Assembly (NCBI RefSeq): GCF_004917065.1 | Contig: NZ_SSYA01000002.1 | Coordinates: forward strand, 907,897 to 971,896 | From: Geomonas ferrireducens | GTDB taxonomy: Bacteria; Desulfobacterota; Desulfuromonadia; Geobacterales; Geobacteraceae | Direction of reading: 5' to 3' | DNA length: 64,000 nucleotides | Part shown: piece after piece, positions 9,262 through 18,829 of the stretch | Position numbering within the stretch: the first letter of the stretch is position 1 | Layout: each line of letters opens with the position of its first letter | Position numbers and translations under genes: made by a program | The notes under the pieces: generated by a model | The model's input: the letters and a program-made list of their open reading frames with translations, nothing else | What the model was told of the DNA's origin: nothing | Database searches by the model: none

Positions 9262-12200
9262 ATGAAACCTTCACAAGATAACTTCCCCGTCTTCGAGGCG
9301 AACCAGGTGCTCTCCTTCTCACACCTGAACCAGGTCTTCGACTACCTGGACGAGCAGGAGCGGCTCACCCGCGCGAACCTGATCGGCATCGGCATCGTCT
9401 GCGGGCTGGAGATCACCCTTTCCCAGAACGTCGACGGAGGCCTTGCCATAACGCTCACCAGGGGATGCGGCGTCACCTCCCAGGGGTACCTGATCGTGGA
9501 GCCTGAGGACGCGTTTCTCGTCAGTTACCGGCAGTACCTCCCCCCCACCGATCTCCCCTACCCTCTCTTCATGAAGGGGGACGCCCCCTATCCCATATGG
9601 GAGCTTTTTCCCGCCGGTGAGCCGGACACGGTCCCCATCACCACCCCGGAAGGCTTTCTGGCCGACAAGGCGGTGCTCCTATTCTTGGAGCTGAAAAAGG
9701 AGGGGCTGCGCAACTGCAGCATGAACAACTGCGACGACAGGGGAAGCGAGATCACGGTAACGGTGCGCCGCCTCCTTATCGGCATTAACGACCTGAAGGA
9801 GATCATCGCGCGGGCGAACGCCCTGGAGGGAAACGGCACCGTCACCGATCTCGCCCAAACGCTCTTGGAGCGACTGAACATCCCGGAAGTGCACCTGCCA
9901 AGAATCGACGTGCCGAACACGGCCCCCGCCACCTCGCAGGACGTGTACGCAGCCTTCCAGGCAGCATTCACGGGAGAAAAACTCGTGCAGCAGACGGCGA
10001 CGGCGCTCACCGCCGCATACGAAGCGTTCAAGCCGCTGGTGCAGCAGAAGTACCCGGACAACCCCTTCGCCGATTTCACCGGCCGCTTCGGGTCCCTGGA
10101 CAACACGCCAGGCTCCACGGCACAGGTCAAATTCCTGCAGTACTACTACGATTTCTTCGACGACATCTCGAAGGGGCTGCGCGACCTCACCCTTGCGGGC
10201 GCTGAGCTTTTCGCGGTCTGCTGCCCGCCCGAAGGTCTCTTCCCGCGCCACCTGATGCTCGGAGTCCTCTTCCCGAACCAGGTGAGCACGCCGGAGCTGT
10301 ACCGGACCCCGTTCTGGCCTTCCCCTGCGCTCTCGGGCGGCGAGGAGCGTATCGTAGAACTGGAAGAACTCTTCGAGCGCCTCGTGGAGATGACCACGCG
10401 CTTCACCGATGCCCCGCCGCTCCCCCTTCCAGCTTTCTCGCGCCTCCCCTCGACCGACGGCTCGATCAGGATCACCCCGAGCAGGCTCGGCGACGCCCCC
10501 CTTTCCGGGAAGGCGATCCCCTATTACTACCTTTTCACCGGCACCCCGCCACTGTACCGGCTCTGGGACCCCGAGAAGACGCGGCGCAACCGCGCCAACC
10601 GGAACCTCGGCTACCGTTCCGACTCGTACCAGCCCCCTGCCCCCACCTTCGTGACGCAGGCGCTGCGCTACGATCTGGAGCCGAACAACTTCCTGCGCGT
10701 CGAGGGGCACCTCGGCAAGAACTACCAGCGCGTGATGACGACGCTCCTGACGCTCAAATCGCGCTACCGCCTCCCCATCGAGTTGATCGCGCTGCGCACC
10801 GGCGCCTTCGACGAGAAGGTGACCGTCGATCTCTCCAAAAACGGTTGCCGTTTCCAGGACCTGGAAACGCTCTACGAGAGCGTGAAGGCGGAATCGGCCT
10901 GCTTTCTCTGCGCCGAGTTGCGCTATTTTTACGCGCTACCCTTCGAGACCCGTTCCCCGGTCACCACCCCGGTCAAGCCGCAGCTCGCCGTACTCGCCAA
11001 CTGCGCCCCCGATTTCCTGGTGCAGCCCCAGACGCTGGGACGGCTCTTCGAAGACTTCCTGGCGAACCAGCCAGGCGGGGCAGTCCCGGAGATCGATCCG
11101 AACGTCATCATCAACTTCCTGAACAGCCAGAACGCGGGACAGTCAAACCTGATCATCTTCTACGTCATCGCCTGCGTGGCGAAGCTTTTCGAGCAGTACG
11201 CGGCGACGCTCGCCGAGCTTGACTACACGTCCTTCGAAAAGCGTTACCAGGATCTTTTGCGGGTGACCGAGGCGGTGGAGAAGGAACGGGAGGACGCGGC
11301 CGGAGCCATCGAAGGAACCATCAACCTGCTCCGCTGGGAGGAGCTTGACGACCGGCTCGAGGCGATCCTGTACCACTGCCGCCTGGATGTAGTAAAGGCG
11401 CTGGAGGGAGAGTTCCAGGACCGGCTGAGGGAGGTGAAGCAGAGGCTCTACCTCGGAACTTTCCTGCGCGATCACCCCGGCATCCAACATAAAGCCGGGG
11501 TTCCGTTAGGTGGCACCTTCATCGTCGTCTATCACGAAGAACCGGCGAGGGTGCTCAAGCCCGGAGGCGGGAGCGACCTCGGCGGCCTCAGGGACCGCTT
11601 CCGCTTCGACGGACGCGTGGCATCCGAGGGCGTTACCGGCAGAACGGGACCCCTAGCACCTTCGGGAACGGCCACCATCTGCGCCGACGTGGAGCCCGCC
11701 GCCATGATGGACGCCTTCACCCGGATGGCAAGCAAGCCCGAGCTCGCAGCGGACCCTGACGTACGGCTCGTGCTGGGGGCTTTCACGGGACGCGTGCCGG
11801 ACCTTGGTGTGACGCGCCCGCCGCGGACCGGCGCCGAAGACATCATCGAACAGACGGTACGGGAGCTGGAGGACGGCGCAGTTATCGCCGACTTCTACCT
11901 CCCTTATCTCTGCTGCTCGGACTGCGCACCCGTACAGTTCGTGCTTCCCACGCCGCCGCTAAGCTTCACCGTGCAGACCGGCTGTACCAACGCCAACAAC
12001 CAGGCCGAGGTGACCATCACCCCCGAAGGGGGAACGGCGCCCTACAGCGTGAAGGTGGACCAACAGGACTTCACGCCGCTGAACGGTGTGCTTGCCCTCT
12101 CCGCTGGAACCCACGTCATCTCGATACGCGACCAGGAGGCAACGGTCTCCGCGCCGCAGACGGTATCGATCCCGGCGCAACTCGTCCTCGGGGAGCCGCG

Positions 12201-13674
12201 TTTCGACTGCATCGGCGACACCGGAACTTACGTCGCCGTCCTGGACATAAAGGGCGGCACCCCCCCTTACACGCCGAACCGCGGCTCGGTCAACGGGACG
12301 GTTTATTCCAGCGGCAACCTCCCCGGCGACACCGACGTCGAGATCGTCATCACCGATGCACGCAACTGCAGCGCCTCGGCCACCCTCAGGCACACCTGCA
12401 CCCAGCCGCTCGCCTTCAGCGCCACGGTCGGCTGTACCGGCCCGGACAACCAGGCGCCGGTCCAGGTGAAAGTGACCGGCGGGACCGCGCCGTACAACGT
12501 GCAGGTCGACACCGCGCCCCCCGCTCCGGCAAACCAGGCGTTGAAACTGAGCGTCGGCGGGCACAGCATCATCGTGCATGACGCCGCCGGGGGAGCAACC
12601 GCGCCGCAGACCATTGTGGTGCCGCCGCCTCTCGTACTTCGGGAAACCGATTTCAGTTGCGAAGGGAATACGAGCTACCGCTCCTTCATCCGCATCGAAG
12701 GAGGGACGCCCCCCTTCACGGCGAACGACAAGCCGGTCACCGGGAATTTCTTCAACACCGATCCCATCCCGAGCGGAAGCAGTTTCTCTGTTACCGTTGC
12801 CGACCACAACAACTGCACCGCGTCGCTCCAGGTGCAGCACAACTGCGAACAGGCCTGCGACCTTCCTTGCGGCGGCCTGTCGCGGCGCTGTGCCTACCGG
12901 CTCTGGATTCAGCCCCCCTTCCAGGACGCGCGCTACGAGAGCTATCGACAGGAGCGCGAGGTGCGGCTGCGGTTCAACGGTCGGGACATCACCCTGCGCG
13001 CCGACGGGCTCCCCATACCGGACGCAGGCCAGTTGAACGAGAGCTTCAACGATGCCGTCGGGCGCTACGTGAAGGCGTTGAATGAGGTGGTAGATCATGC
13101 CCTGGTCGAGCAGGCGGGGGCGGCACCGGGACGTCTGGTCTTCAGCTTCCAGCCCGACGATGCCCTCCCCTTCGCCGTGCTCTTCATCGAGTACTTCACC
13201 TGCGACAGCTTCAACCTCGAGTTCCGTTTCAGCTTCGCCAGGCCGAACCCGGCCTTCTCGATGGTGATCCGTTACACCAACGAGCCGGCACCGACCGGCG
13301 CGCCCTTCGACGGCGCCGTCTTCATCAACCAGCGCCTGAACAACAAGGAGACCAGGGTTCCCTCCTTCGACTGCAGCGAGCGCAACCAGTGCACACACAC
13401 CGACTACCATAAGCTCTGCGAAGGGCCGCAACCGGAACTGGACATGAATGTGGAGCGCGCGGCGGAGAACAGTTTGCGGCTGGCGGGAAAGGTGGGGAAC
13501 CTGCCGAGAGAGGAAGTAGCCGCCTGGGTGTGGGACCTGCCGCTCGCGAACAGCAGCGAGCCCTTCTACGAAGGGGAGCAGGTCGAAGCCCAGGTGCAGC
13601 GTCCTACCGGCCCCGTGCAGTTTGCCGCGATAACCCGCAAGGGGTGCTTCGGGGCGGCTAGGAAAGAGCTTTAA
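9262..13674 (+). CDS. eCIS-cluster repeat protein, possible fibre or baseplate appendage
   Basis: A 1470-aa protein with a GAGGTG ribosome site about 8 nt before its ATG. Residues 1-900 form an unrecognised body starting with a motif common in cluster-encoded proteins (VLSFSHLNQVFDYLDEQERL, NLIGIGIVCGLEI). Residues about 900-1205 contain four Ig/SprB-like repeats (GGTAPYSVKV, GGTPPYTPN, GGTAPYNVQV, GGTPPFTAN), each flanked by paired cysteines (GCTNANNQ, FDCIGD, GCTGPDNQ, FSCEGN). The remaining 265 residues are beta-rich with more cysteines. Such repeats are known from surface adhesins, which suggests a receptor-binding or exposed appendage, but no domain proves this. No signal peptide is visible, as expected for a cytoplasmically assembled particle. 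Function is inferred from position. Confidence 0.6.
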   Translation: MKPSQDNFPVFEANQVLSFSHLNQVFDYLDEQERLTRANLIGIGIVCGLEITLSQNVDGGLAITLTRGCGVTSQGYLIVEPEDAFLVSYRQYLPPTDLPYPLFMKGDAPYPIWELFPAGEPDTVPITTPEGFLADKAVLLFLELKKEGLRNCSMNNCDDRGSEITVTVRRLLIGINDLKEIIARANALEGNGTVTDLAQTLLERLNIPEVHLPRIDVPNTAPATSQDVYAAFQAAFTGEKLVQQTATALTAAYEAFKPLVQQKYPDNPFADFTGRFGSLDNTPGSTAQVKFLQYYYDFFDDISKGLRDLTLAGAELFAVCCPPEGLFPRHLMLGVLFPNQVSTPELYRTPFWPSPALSGGEERIVELEELFERLVEMTTRFTDAPPLPLPAFSRLPSTDGSIRITPSRLGDAPLSGKAIPYYYLFTGTPPLYRLWDPEKTRRNRANRNLGYRSDSYQPPAPTFVTQALRYDLEPNNFLRVEGHLGKNYQRVMTTLLTLKSRYRLPIELIALRTGAFDEKVTVDLSKNGCRFQDLETLYESVKAESACFLCAELRYFYALPFETRSPVTTPVKPQLAVLANCAPDFLVQPQTLGRLFEDFLANQPGGAVPEIDPNVIINFLNSQNAGQSNLIIFYVIACVAKLFEQYAATLAELDYTSFEKRYQDLLRVTEAVEKEREDAAGAIEGTINLLRWEELDDRLEAILYHCRLDVVKALEGEFQDRLREVKQRLYLGTFLRDHPGIQHKAGVPLGGTFIVVYHEEPARVLKPGGGSDLGGLRDRFRFDGRVASEGVTGRTGPLAPSGTATICADVEPAAMMDAFTRMASKPELAADPDVRLVLGAFTGRVPDLGVTRPPRTGAEDIIEQTVRELEDGAVIADFYLPYLCCSDCAPVQFVLPTPPLSFTVQTGCTNANNQAEVTITPEGGTAPYSVKVDQQDFTPLNGVLALSAGTHVISIRDQEATVSAPQTVSIPAQLVLGEPRFDCIGDTGTYVAVLDIKGGTPPYTPNRGSVNGTVYSSGNLPGDTDVEIVITDARNCSASATLRHTCTQPLAFSATVGCTGPDNQAPVQVKVTGGTAPYNVQVDTAPPAPANQALKLSVGGHSIIVHDAAGGATAPQTIVVPPPLVLRETDFSCEGNTSYRSFIRIEGGTPPFTANDKPVTGNFFNTDPIPSGSSFSVTVADHNNCTASLQVQHNCEQACDLPCGGLSRRCAYRLWIQPPFQDARYESYRQEREVRLRFNGRDITLRADGLPIPDAGQLNESFNDAVGRYVKALNEVVDHALVEQAGAAPGRLVFSFQPDDALPFAVLFIEYFTCDSFNLEFRFSFARPNPAFSMVIRYTNEPAPTGAPFDGAVFINQRLNNKETRVPSFDCSERNQCTHTDYHKLCEGPQPELDMNVERAAENSLRLAGKVGNLPREEVAAWVWDLPLANSSEPFYEGEQVEAQVQRPTGPVQFAAITRKGCFGAARKEL

Positions 13675-13685
13675 GCAGCCTCAAC

Positions 13686-13735
13686 GTCAGACCAGTCAGA
13701 CCCGTCTGACTAGTCCGACAGGTCCGACTGTCCGA
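13686..13735. repeat. GTCNGAC palindromic repeat before the tape-measure gene
   Basis: The 78-nt gap 13675-13752 is mostly copies of a GTCAGAC/GTCCGAC unit in both orientations. AGTCAGAC (13694-13701) and GTCTGACT (13704-13711) form a perfect 8-bp stem with a 2-nt centre, followed by AGTCCGAC, GGTCCGAC and TGTCCGAC. No T-tract follows, so it is not a classic terminator. It may act as an intra-operon processing hairpin or be a dispersed genomic repeat. Confidence 0.6.
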
Positions 13736-13752
13736 CAAAACTGGAGCCCCAA

Positions 13753-15168
13753 ATGCCGCACGTTATCCGCAAAAAGCGCCTCCACGTCGAGTTCGACGGC
13801 CCCGAGTCCGAGGTCTCGGCGCTGCAGCGCCGCCTGGAGCGCTTCTGCTACGACTGCCTCGTGCCGGTGATGGAGGTGGCCCTGAACGGGCAGATCCCGG
13901 AAGACGAACACCTTCTCATGGAGGAGGTCGTCATCGACGCCGGGACCATTCCGCTTGACCGCATGGAGCTGGACCTCACCGGCACGGTCCAGGAAGGGCT
14001 CAGGCAGGCGCTCCGCGAGGAGTTGCTCGCCCCACGCACCGGTTCGCGACGCAGGAACAACCTGCAGGCAATGACCGAGGTATTTCTCCATTTCCTCGAG
14101 TACGGCTCGCTCCCTTGGTGGTTTCAACTGCCGGCAGGCAGGGACCTGCAGCAGGTGCTTCTGGAACGCTGGCAAGACCCGAAACTCCCGGCTGGGGCGG
14201 TAAGCCTCGTGCTCGAGGATGCCTTGGTAACCCTGCGCAGGGAGGAGGCACGTACGAGGCTCGTGCTGCAGTTCTCCGAGACGTTTTGTTCCTTTTTGCT
14301 GTCGCTGGTCGCCCCGTCCGCCGCGCTGCGGGTGCAGGCGGTGCTGGACGGTCTTGAGGGGACGGGGGCGCCGGCCGAGCGGCTCCTACCGATGCGCAGG
14401 AAACTCTGGGATCACGCATTCGCCGCAGCTGCGAGCCATTGCGGAGTAACGGAACGGGAGCTGGTGAGACATGCCTGGTTCGAATCCCCGTGCGCCCTGC
14501 GCGCAACCCCAGGATTGGCCGCCGCACTGGAGCGGCAATGGCCGGAAGTGACGCAGCGGGACAAAAAAGGACCGCGTGCGCCCAGCGAAGGCGAGTCAGC
14601 CGCACCGCTGGACAAGAATACATCCACACCCGCGCGTACACCGAAAGCGATACGGCAAGACCAAGAAGCCATTGAGGAGCTCTACATCGATCACGCAGGG
14701 CTCGTGCTTCTGCACCCGTACTTGCCGCAACTTTTCGAGTCACAGCAGATAGCTAAGGGAAACCGTATCATCGACCAGGAGCGCTGCCTGGCCATGCTGC
14801 ACTATCTAGCTGCCGGGGATGTCGACCAACCGGAGCATCTGCTTGTTTTGCCGAAACTGCTGTGCAACATCCCGCTCCATGTTCCGGCCGCGAAAGACAC
14901 CGAACTGAGCGATGAGGAACGCGAGGAGTGCGACGCCCTCCTCTACGTCATGCTCCAGCACTGGGGGGCCCTGCGCAACAGTTCAGCGGACGGGCTGCGC
15001 GGCTCCTTCCTGATGCGCCAGGCCAAGCTAACCATGTGCGAAAACGACGAGTGGCTGCTGCAGGTCGAGAGAAACAGCTACGACATACTGCTGGACCAAC
15101 TCCCTTACAGCATCTCGATGGTCAAACTCCCATGGATGGAAAAGCTCTTGTGGGTGCAGTGGGACTAG
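13753..15168 (+). CDS. Contractile injection system tape-measure protein (Afp14-like)
   Basis: A 471-aa protein with GGAG 6 nt before its ATG. The first 60 residues fit the CIS_TMP N-terminus: HVIRKKRLHVEFDG, then a helix with QRRLERFCYDCLVPVMEVAL and a strand preceding VVIDAGTIPL. The C-terminal third has the second conserved motif (IDHAGLVLLHPYLPQLFES) and helical segments. In Afp/PVC particles this protein sets tube length. The charged Pro/Ser/Lys-rich linker at about residues 265-305 (nt 14550-14660) differs from the flanks and may be the variable part. Gene order (baseplate, repeat protein, tape measure, cargo) supports the call. Confidence 0.85.
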   Translation: MPHVIRKKRLHVEFDGPESEVSALQRRLERFCYDCLVPVMEVALNGQIPEDEHLLMEEVVIDAGTIPLDRMELDLTGTVQEGLRQALREELLAPRTGSRRRNNLQAMTEVFLHFLEYGSLPWWFQLPAGRDLQQVLLERWQDPKLPAGAVSLVLEDALVTLRREEARTRLVLQFSETFCSFLLSLVAPSAALRVQAVLDGLEGTGAPAERLLPMRRKLWDHAFAAAASHCGVTERELVRHAWFESPCALRATPGLAAALERQWPEVTQRDKKGPRAPSEGESAAPLDKNTSTPARTPKAIRQDQEAIEELYIDHAGLVLLHPYLPQLFESQQIAKGNRIIDQERCLAMLHYLAAGDVDQPEHLLVLPKLLCNIPLHVPAAKDTELSDEEREECDALLYVMLQHWGALRNSSADGLRGSFLMRQAKLTMCENDEWLLQVERNSYDILLDQLPYSISMVKLPWMEKLLWVQWD

Positions 15169-15178
15169 GAGTGCGGCG

Positions 15179-18100
15179 ATGAAATCGTGCGCGGAAAAAT
15201 CTTCCTCTGCTTCGACCGCTTCGGCTCAAGTCGCCAGAGAGCCGTTTCTTTCCCCTGCCGTGCAGAGGAAGATGACGGTCAGCAAGCCGGGCGACAAGCT
15301 CGAGCAGCAAGCGGACCGGACCGCGGACCAGGTCATGCGCATGACCGCTCCGGGAGGCCCGAAGGAAGAAATCCCCAGGCAACAGGAGCCTCTCCAGCGC
15401 CAGGAAGATCGTCTCCAAAAGCAGGGAAACGAGGAGAAAGTACGGCGGCTTCCTGACGAGCGCCTGCAGCGGCAGGAGGAACGCCTTCAGAAACAGGGTA
15501 CTGAGGAGCGTCTGCAGAAGCAGCAGGATGACAAGCCCCAGCGTGAACAGGATCGTCTTTCCCGGCAGGGGAACGAAGAGAAGCTGAGACGCAAGGAGGA
15601 CGAAAAGCTCGGCAAGGAGGGGGCGGATAAGGACAACGTCCAGCGCGCCGAGGCCGGTGCCCCTCCTGCGGTCGGCGAGGCGACCCAGTCCGCAGTTAAA
15701 AGCGGGGCATCCGGCGGGCGCCCGTTGGCAAGCGAGGTGCGGGATTTCATGGAGCCGCGCTTCGGCAGCGACTTCGGCGCGGTCCGTGTCCATGACGACG
15801 AGCACTCCGCCCGGCTCTCGAATGACCTGTCCGCCCGCGCCTTCACCTATGGAAACCACGTCTTCTTCTCCCGAGACGCCTACCAGCCGGGCACGAGCGA
15901 TGGGAAACGGCTCTTAGCCCACGAACTGGCCCACACCGTACAACAGGGCGAGGGGGTCGCCCGCCAGGGGAACCCGCACAAGGAAAAGCGCGACGAGTCC
16001 CGAATCATGCGGGCACCCACCCCCGCTCCCCCAAAGGCCGCGCCTGCGGCAGATGCGGGTCCGGTTAGTTCCGAAGTGGTGGATCTATCCTCCTCCATCT
16101 TCGCCCCCTCGCAAAAGGTTAAAGACGAGATCGAGGCTTCCAAGTACAAGGGCCTGGAAGTACGAGTGATCGTGAAGGGATTGACCGCCGAGGGACGGGT
16201 CAAGGTCCGCATGGACAGCAAGAAGAATCTCGACTCGGTCGGCAAGGGGACCATGCCCCTGCAAAACCCGTGGACCGACCAGATCGGCGGGATGCACATC
16301 AACTTCAACATCAAGAACAACGAGGTGACCGGCGGCTACGCGTCGCTGAAACCAAAGGGGGGCGACACCAACGACTGGCTGCGGGCGCTGCAGAAAAACG
16401 CGGAGCTGCTGGGAGGGCTCGGCCTCAAGGTCGAAAGGCTCCCGAAACCAAAGAACACCTTCGAGTCGGGAAAGCTCACCCTGGGTGTCGAAAACCTGAA
16501 GGTGGAAATCGGCGGGTTCCTGGACGCCGACTTCAACATCCTGGTGGAAAACGTCGCCAAGCCGAAAATAGACGCCTCCGCCACCGTCGACGTGAAGGGG
16601 ATGGTGAAGGGGGACCTCAAGGTGGACAACACCAAGGGGCCCCTCACCGGCCAGCTCACCCTGGCGGTCAGCCACAAGTCCTTCTCCGGTTCCGCGACGG
16701 TCACCTACAAGCCGGACGGCAGCGTCGACATCGGCGGCAAGGCGGCCTACAACGCGGACAAGCTCTCCGGCGAGGTCTCTTTCATCGCCACCGACCTCGA
16801 CTCGGCGAACAAGTTCGCCAAGGACGCCATCGCCGCGGCAGGAGGCAAGGAGAACATCGAGGCGACCGGCCCTCCCCCGCCGATACCTGCGCCGAAACCT
16901 GAGAAGAAAAACCGCGCCATCGCCGCCACGGGGCAGTTGCAATTCCATCTTACCCAGTGGTTCGCCGGCACCGTCTGGGTCGTGGTAGACGGCCGCGGCC
17001 TGTTGACCGTGGTGAGCAAGATCGCGCCCCCCGGCGAGATCCCACTCTTCCCGCAGAAGAACTTCGACCGGGAGATCGTCAAGTTAGAGGCGAAGGCATA
17101 TTACGGCATCCCCGTGGTCGGCAACCTGAACCTCTTCGCCAACATAAGCCTCTGGGCGCTGGCGCGGCTTGGCCCTGCCAAGATCTATAACATCGAGATC
17201 CTGGGGACCTACTCGACCGACCCGGAGGTCCAGAAGTTCATCCAGATCTCCGCCTCCTTCAACATCTCCGCCTATGCCGGTCTTAGACTGCGCGCCGAGG
17301 GGGGTGCCGGGATCGAGATCGCATCTCACGACCTGAAGTTCGGCGTAGGGATCCAGGTGGACGTGGGGCTCATGGCCTACGCCGACGCCCGCCCCACCAT
17401 CGGCTATCGCGACCCCGGGGTTTTCTACGTCGGCGGCACGCTGGACATCGTCGCCCAGCCCATGCTCGACCTCGGCGGCGATTTCTTCATTGCTCTCGAA
17501 GCGCCATGGTGGTCGCCGATCTCGGACCATCGCTGGACCTGGCCACTTTTCTCGAAGCAGTGGCCCCTCTCCGACCCGGTCGGCATCAGCGCAGTGGTGA
17601 AGGAGTACGTGCTCGGCTCGGGCACCGTCCCGGAGATCGAACTGAAAAAGCCGGAGTTCGACCCGTCCAAGTTCATGACGAGCATGGTCGACGACAAGCT
17701 CCCCGAGAAGTCGGGCGCCAAGGGAAGCGGCAGCGGCACCTTCAAAGACGACGGGAGCATCCCGCCCCCCACCATCCCCCCGAAAAAACCGGCACCGAAG
17801 AAGCCGGAGGCTAAACCGACGAAGAAAGGAAAGACACCACCTGCCGGGACCAAATCGGCCAAACCGGACCCGAAGGCAGCCAAGGACCAGGAGACGGCGA
17901 AGATCTTCCAGGCTGCAGCGAAGCCCCTGGGCTCGCTCCGGTCGGGCGGCCCTTTCACCCGCGCCATGCTGGATGCGGAACTCGGCAAGATCAAGGGATC
18001 GGTGAAGGGGGTGACCTTCGACGTGCAGGCCAAGGGGGAAAACTGGTTGGTTACCCCGAAGGCGGGCGGGAAGAGCGCGAAACCGGTCCAACTGAAGGGA

Positions 18101-18829
18101 AAAGGGATCGACAAGGACGCCAAGGAGGGAAAAAAGGACGCGCGAAGCGATGCACAGAAGCAAGCCGACCTCGACGCGGCCCTCGCCGACGCCACAGCCC
18201 TTCTGGAGGACGAGAACAAGGACGCCGCTGAAATAAAGCAGGCGCTCCCGGCGATAAAGACGAAGTACCACCTGATCCTGATCGAACTGGTCGAAGCTGA
18301 TGCGGACGAGGACGAGGTCTACGACAGCATACGCGCCACCGTCAACCCGACAAAGAGCGGCACGAAAAAGAAACGTCTCAGAAAGCACAAGTCGCAGTAC
18401 GTTACGCGCAAGGGGCATCAGTACGTACTCAAGCCGGAATTCAGCACCAAGGAGTACATCCGCGACAGCTTCTACGCCAAGGGCTACCGCACCGACGTGT
18501 ACGAATGGCGCGACGACCAGGTGAATGATCCCAAAAAGCTGAGACACCCGACCAAGCCCAATCTTTACAAGTGGAACAACAAGTGGTGGGACAAGACACT
18601 CAAGTACAAGGAGTCCCCCACCATCGACCACAAAAAGCAGGCTGTGGTCCAGCACTGGAATGAAACAGGGAGAACGACCTATCACAAAAAACGCCTAGAT
18701 TACTTCAATGACATAAAGGGGATGGAGGTCGTTCCCTACAGCGAGAACAGTTCTATGGGGTCAAAGCTCCCCGACAGTTATTCAAAGCGAGTCACCATCA
18801 AATTCAGAGGTCCGGGAGAAGGGACATGA
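15179..18829 (+). CDS. DUF4157/eCIS_core protein with C-terminal nuclease-like domain (candidate cargo toxin)
   Basis: A 1216-aa protein 10 nt after the tape-measure gene. Residues about 65-165 are a charged Q/R/E/K-rich stretch of imperfect repeats (LQRQEERLQKQGTEE). Residues about 178-260 are an eCIS_core/DUF4157 domain: GAVRVHDDEHSARL, NDLSARAFTYGNHVFFS, and the metallopeptidase-like HELAHTVQQ at residue 248. A long beta-rich middle follows, then a Pro/Lys linker (nt about 17770-17880), then a basic C-terminus. The last 75 residues contain PTIDHKKQAVVQHW, RLDYFNDIKGMEVVPYSENSS and a final Lys-rich strand, resembling HNH/Endo VII-type toxin nucleases (Asp-His, then Asn). eCIS_core proteins are known to co-occur with eCIS and to carry effectors. 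Nuclease activity is inferred. The next gene overlaps by ATGA. Confidence 0.82.
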   Translation: MKSCAEKSSSASTASAQVAREPFLSPAVQRKMTVSKPGDKLEQQADRTADQVMRMTAPGGPKEEIPRQQEPLQRQEDRLQKQGNEEKVRRLPDERLQRQEERLQKQGTEERLQKQQDDKPQREQDRLSRQGNEEKLRRKEDEKLGKEGADKDNVQRAEAGAPPAVGEATQSAVKSGASGGRPLASEVRDFMEPRFGSDFGAVRVHDDEHSARLSNDLSARAFTYGNHVFFSRDAYQPGTSDGKRLLAHELAHTVQQGEGVARQGNPHKEKRDESRIMRAPTPAPPKAAPAADAGPVSSEVVDLSSSIFAPSQKVKDEIEASKYKGLEVRVIVKGLTAEGRVKVRMDSKKNLDSVGKGTMPLQNPWTDQIGGMHINFNIKNNEVTGGYASLKPKGGDTNDWLRALQKNAELLGGLGLKVERLPKPKNTFESGKLTLGVENLKVEIGGFLDADFNILVENVAKPKIDASATVDVKGMVKGDLKVDNTKGPLTGQLTLAVSHKSFSGSATVTYKPDGSVDIGGKAAYNADKLSGEVSFIATDLDSANKFAKDAIAAAGGKENIEATGPPPPIPAPKPEKKNRAIAATGQLQFHLTQWFAGTVWVVVDGRGLLTVVSKIAPPGEIPLFPQKNFDREIVKLEAKAYYGIPVVGNLNLFANISLWALARLGPAKIYNIEILGTYSTDPEVQKFIQISASFNISAYAGLRLRAEGGAGIEIASHDLKFGVGIQVDVGLMAYADARPTIGYRDPGVFYVGGTLDIVAQPMLDLGGDFFIALEAPWWSPISDHRWTWPLFSKQWPLSDPVGISAVVKEYVLGSGTVPEIELKKPEFDPSKFMTSMVDDKLPEKSGAKGSGSGTFKDDGSIPPPTIPPKKPAPKKPEAKPTKKGKTPPAGTKSAKPDPKAAKDQETAKIFQAAAKPLGSLRSGGPFTRAMLDAELGKIKGSVKGVTFDVQAKGENWLVTPKAGGKSAKPVQLKGKGIDKDAKEGKKDARSDAQKQADLDAALADATALLEDENKDAAEIKQALPAIKTKYHLILIELVEADADEDEVYDSIRATVNPTKSGTKKKRLRKHKSQYVTRKGHQYVLKPEFSTKEYIRDSFYAKGYRTDVYEWRDDQVNDPKKLRHPTKPNLYKWNNKWWDKTLKYKESPTIDHKKQAVVQHWNETGRTTYHKKRLDYFNDIKGMEVVPYSENSSMGSKLPDSYSKRVTIKFRGPGEGT

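Noticed and set aside
15920-15946. Active metallopeptidase from the HELAH motif in the eCIS_core protein
   Set aside because: HExxH is present in the family, but it is a packaging/core domain and a third ligand is not evident, so peptidase activity is not claimed.
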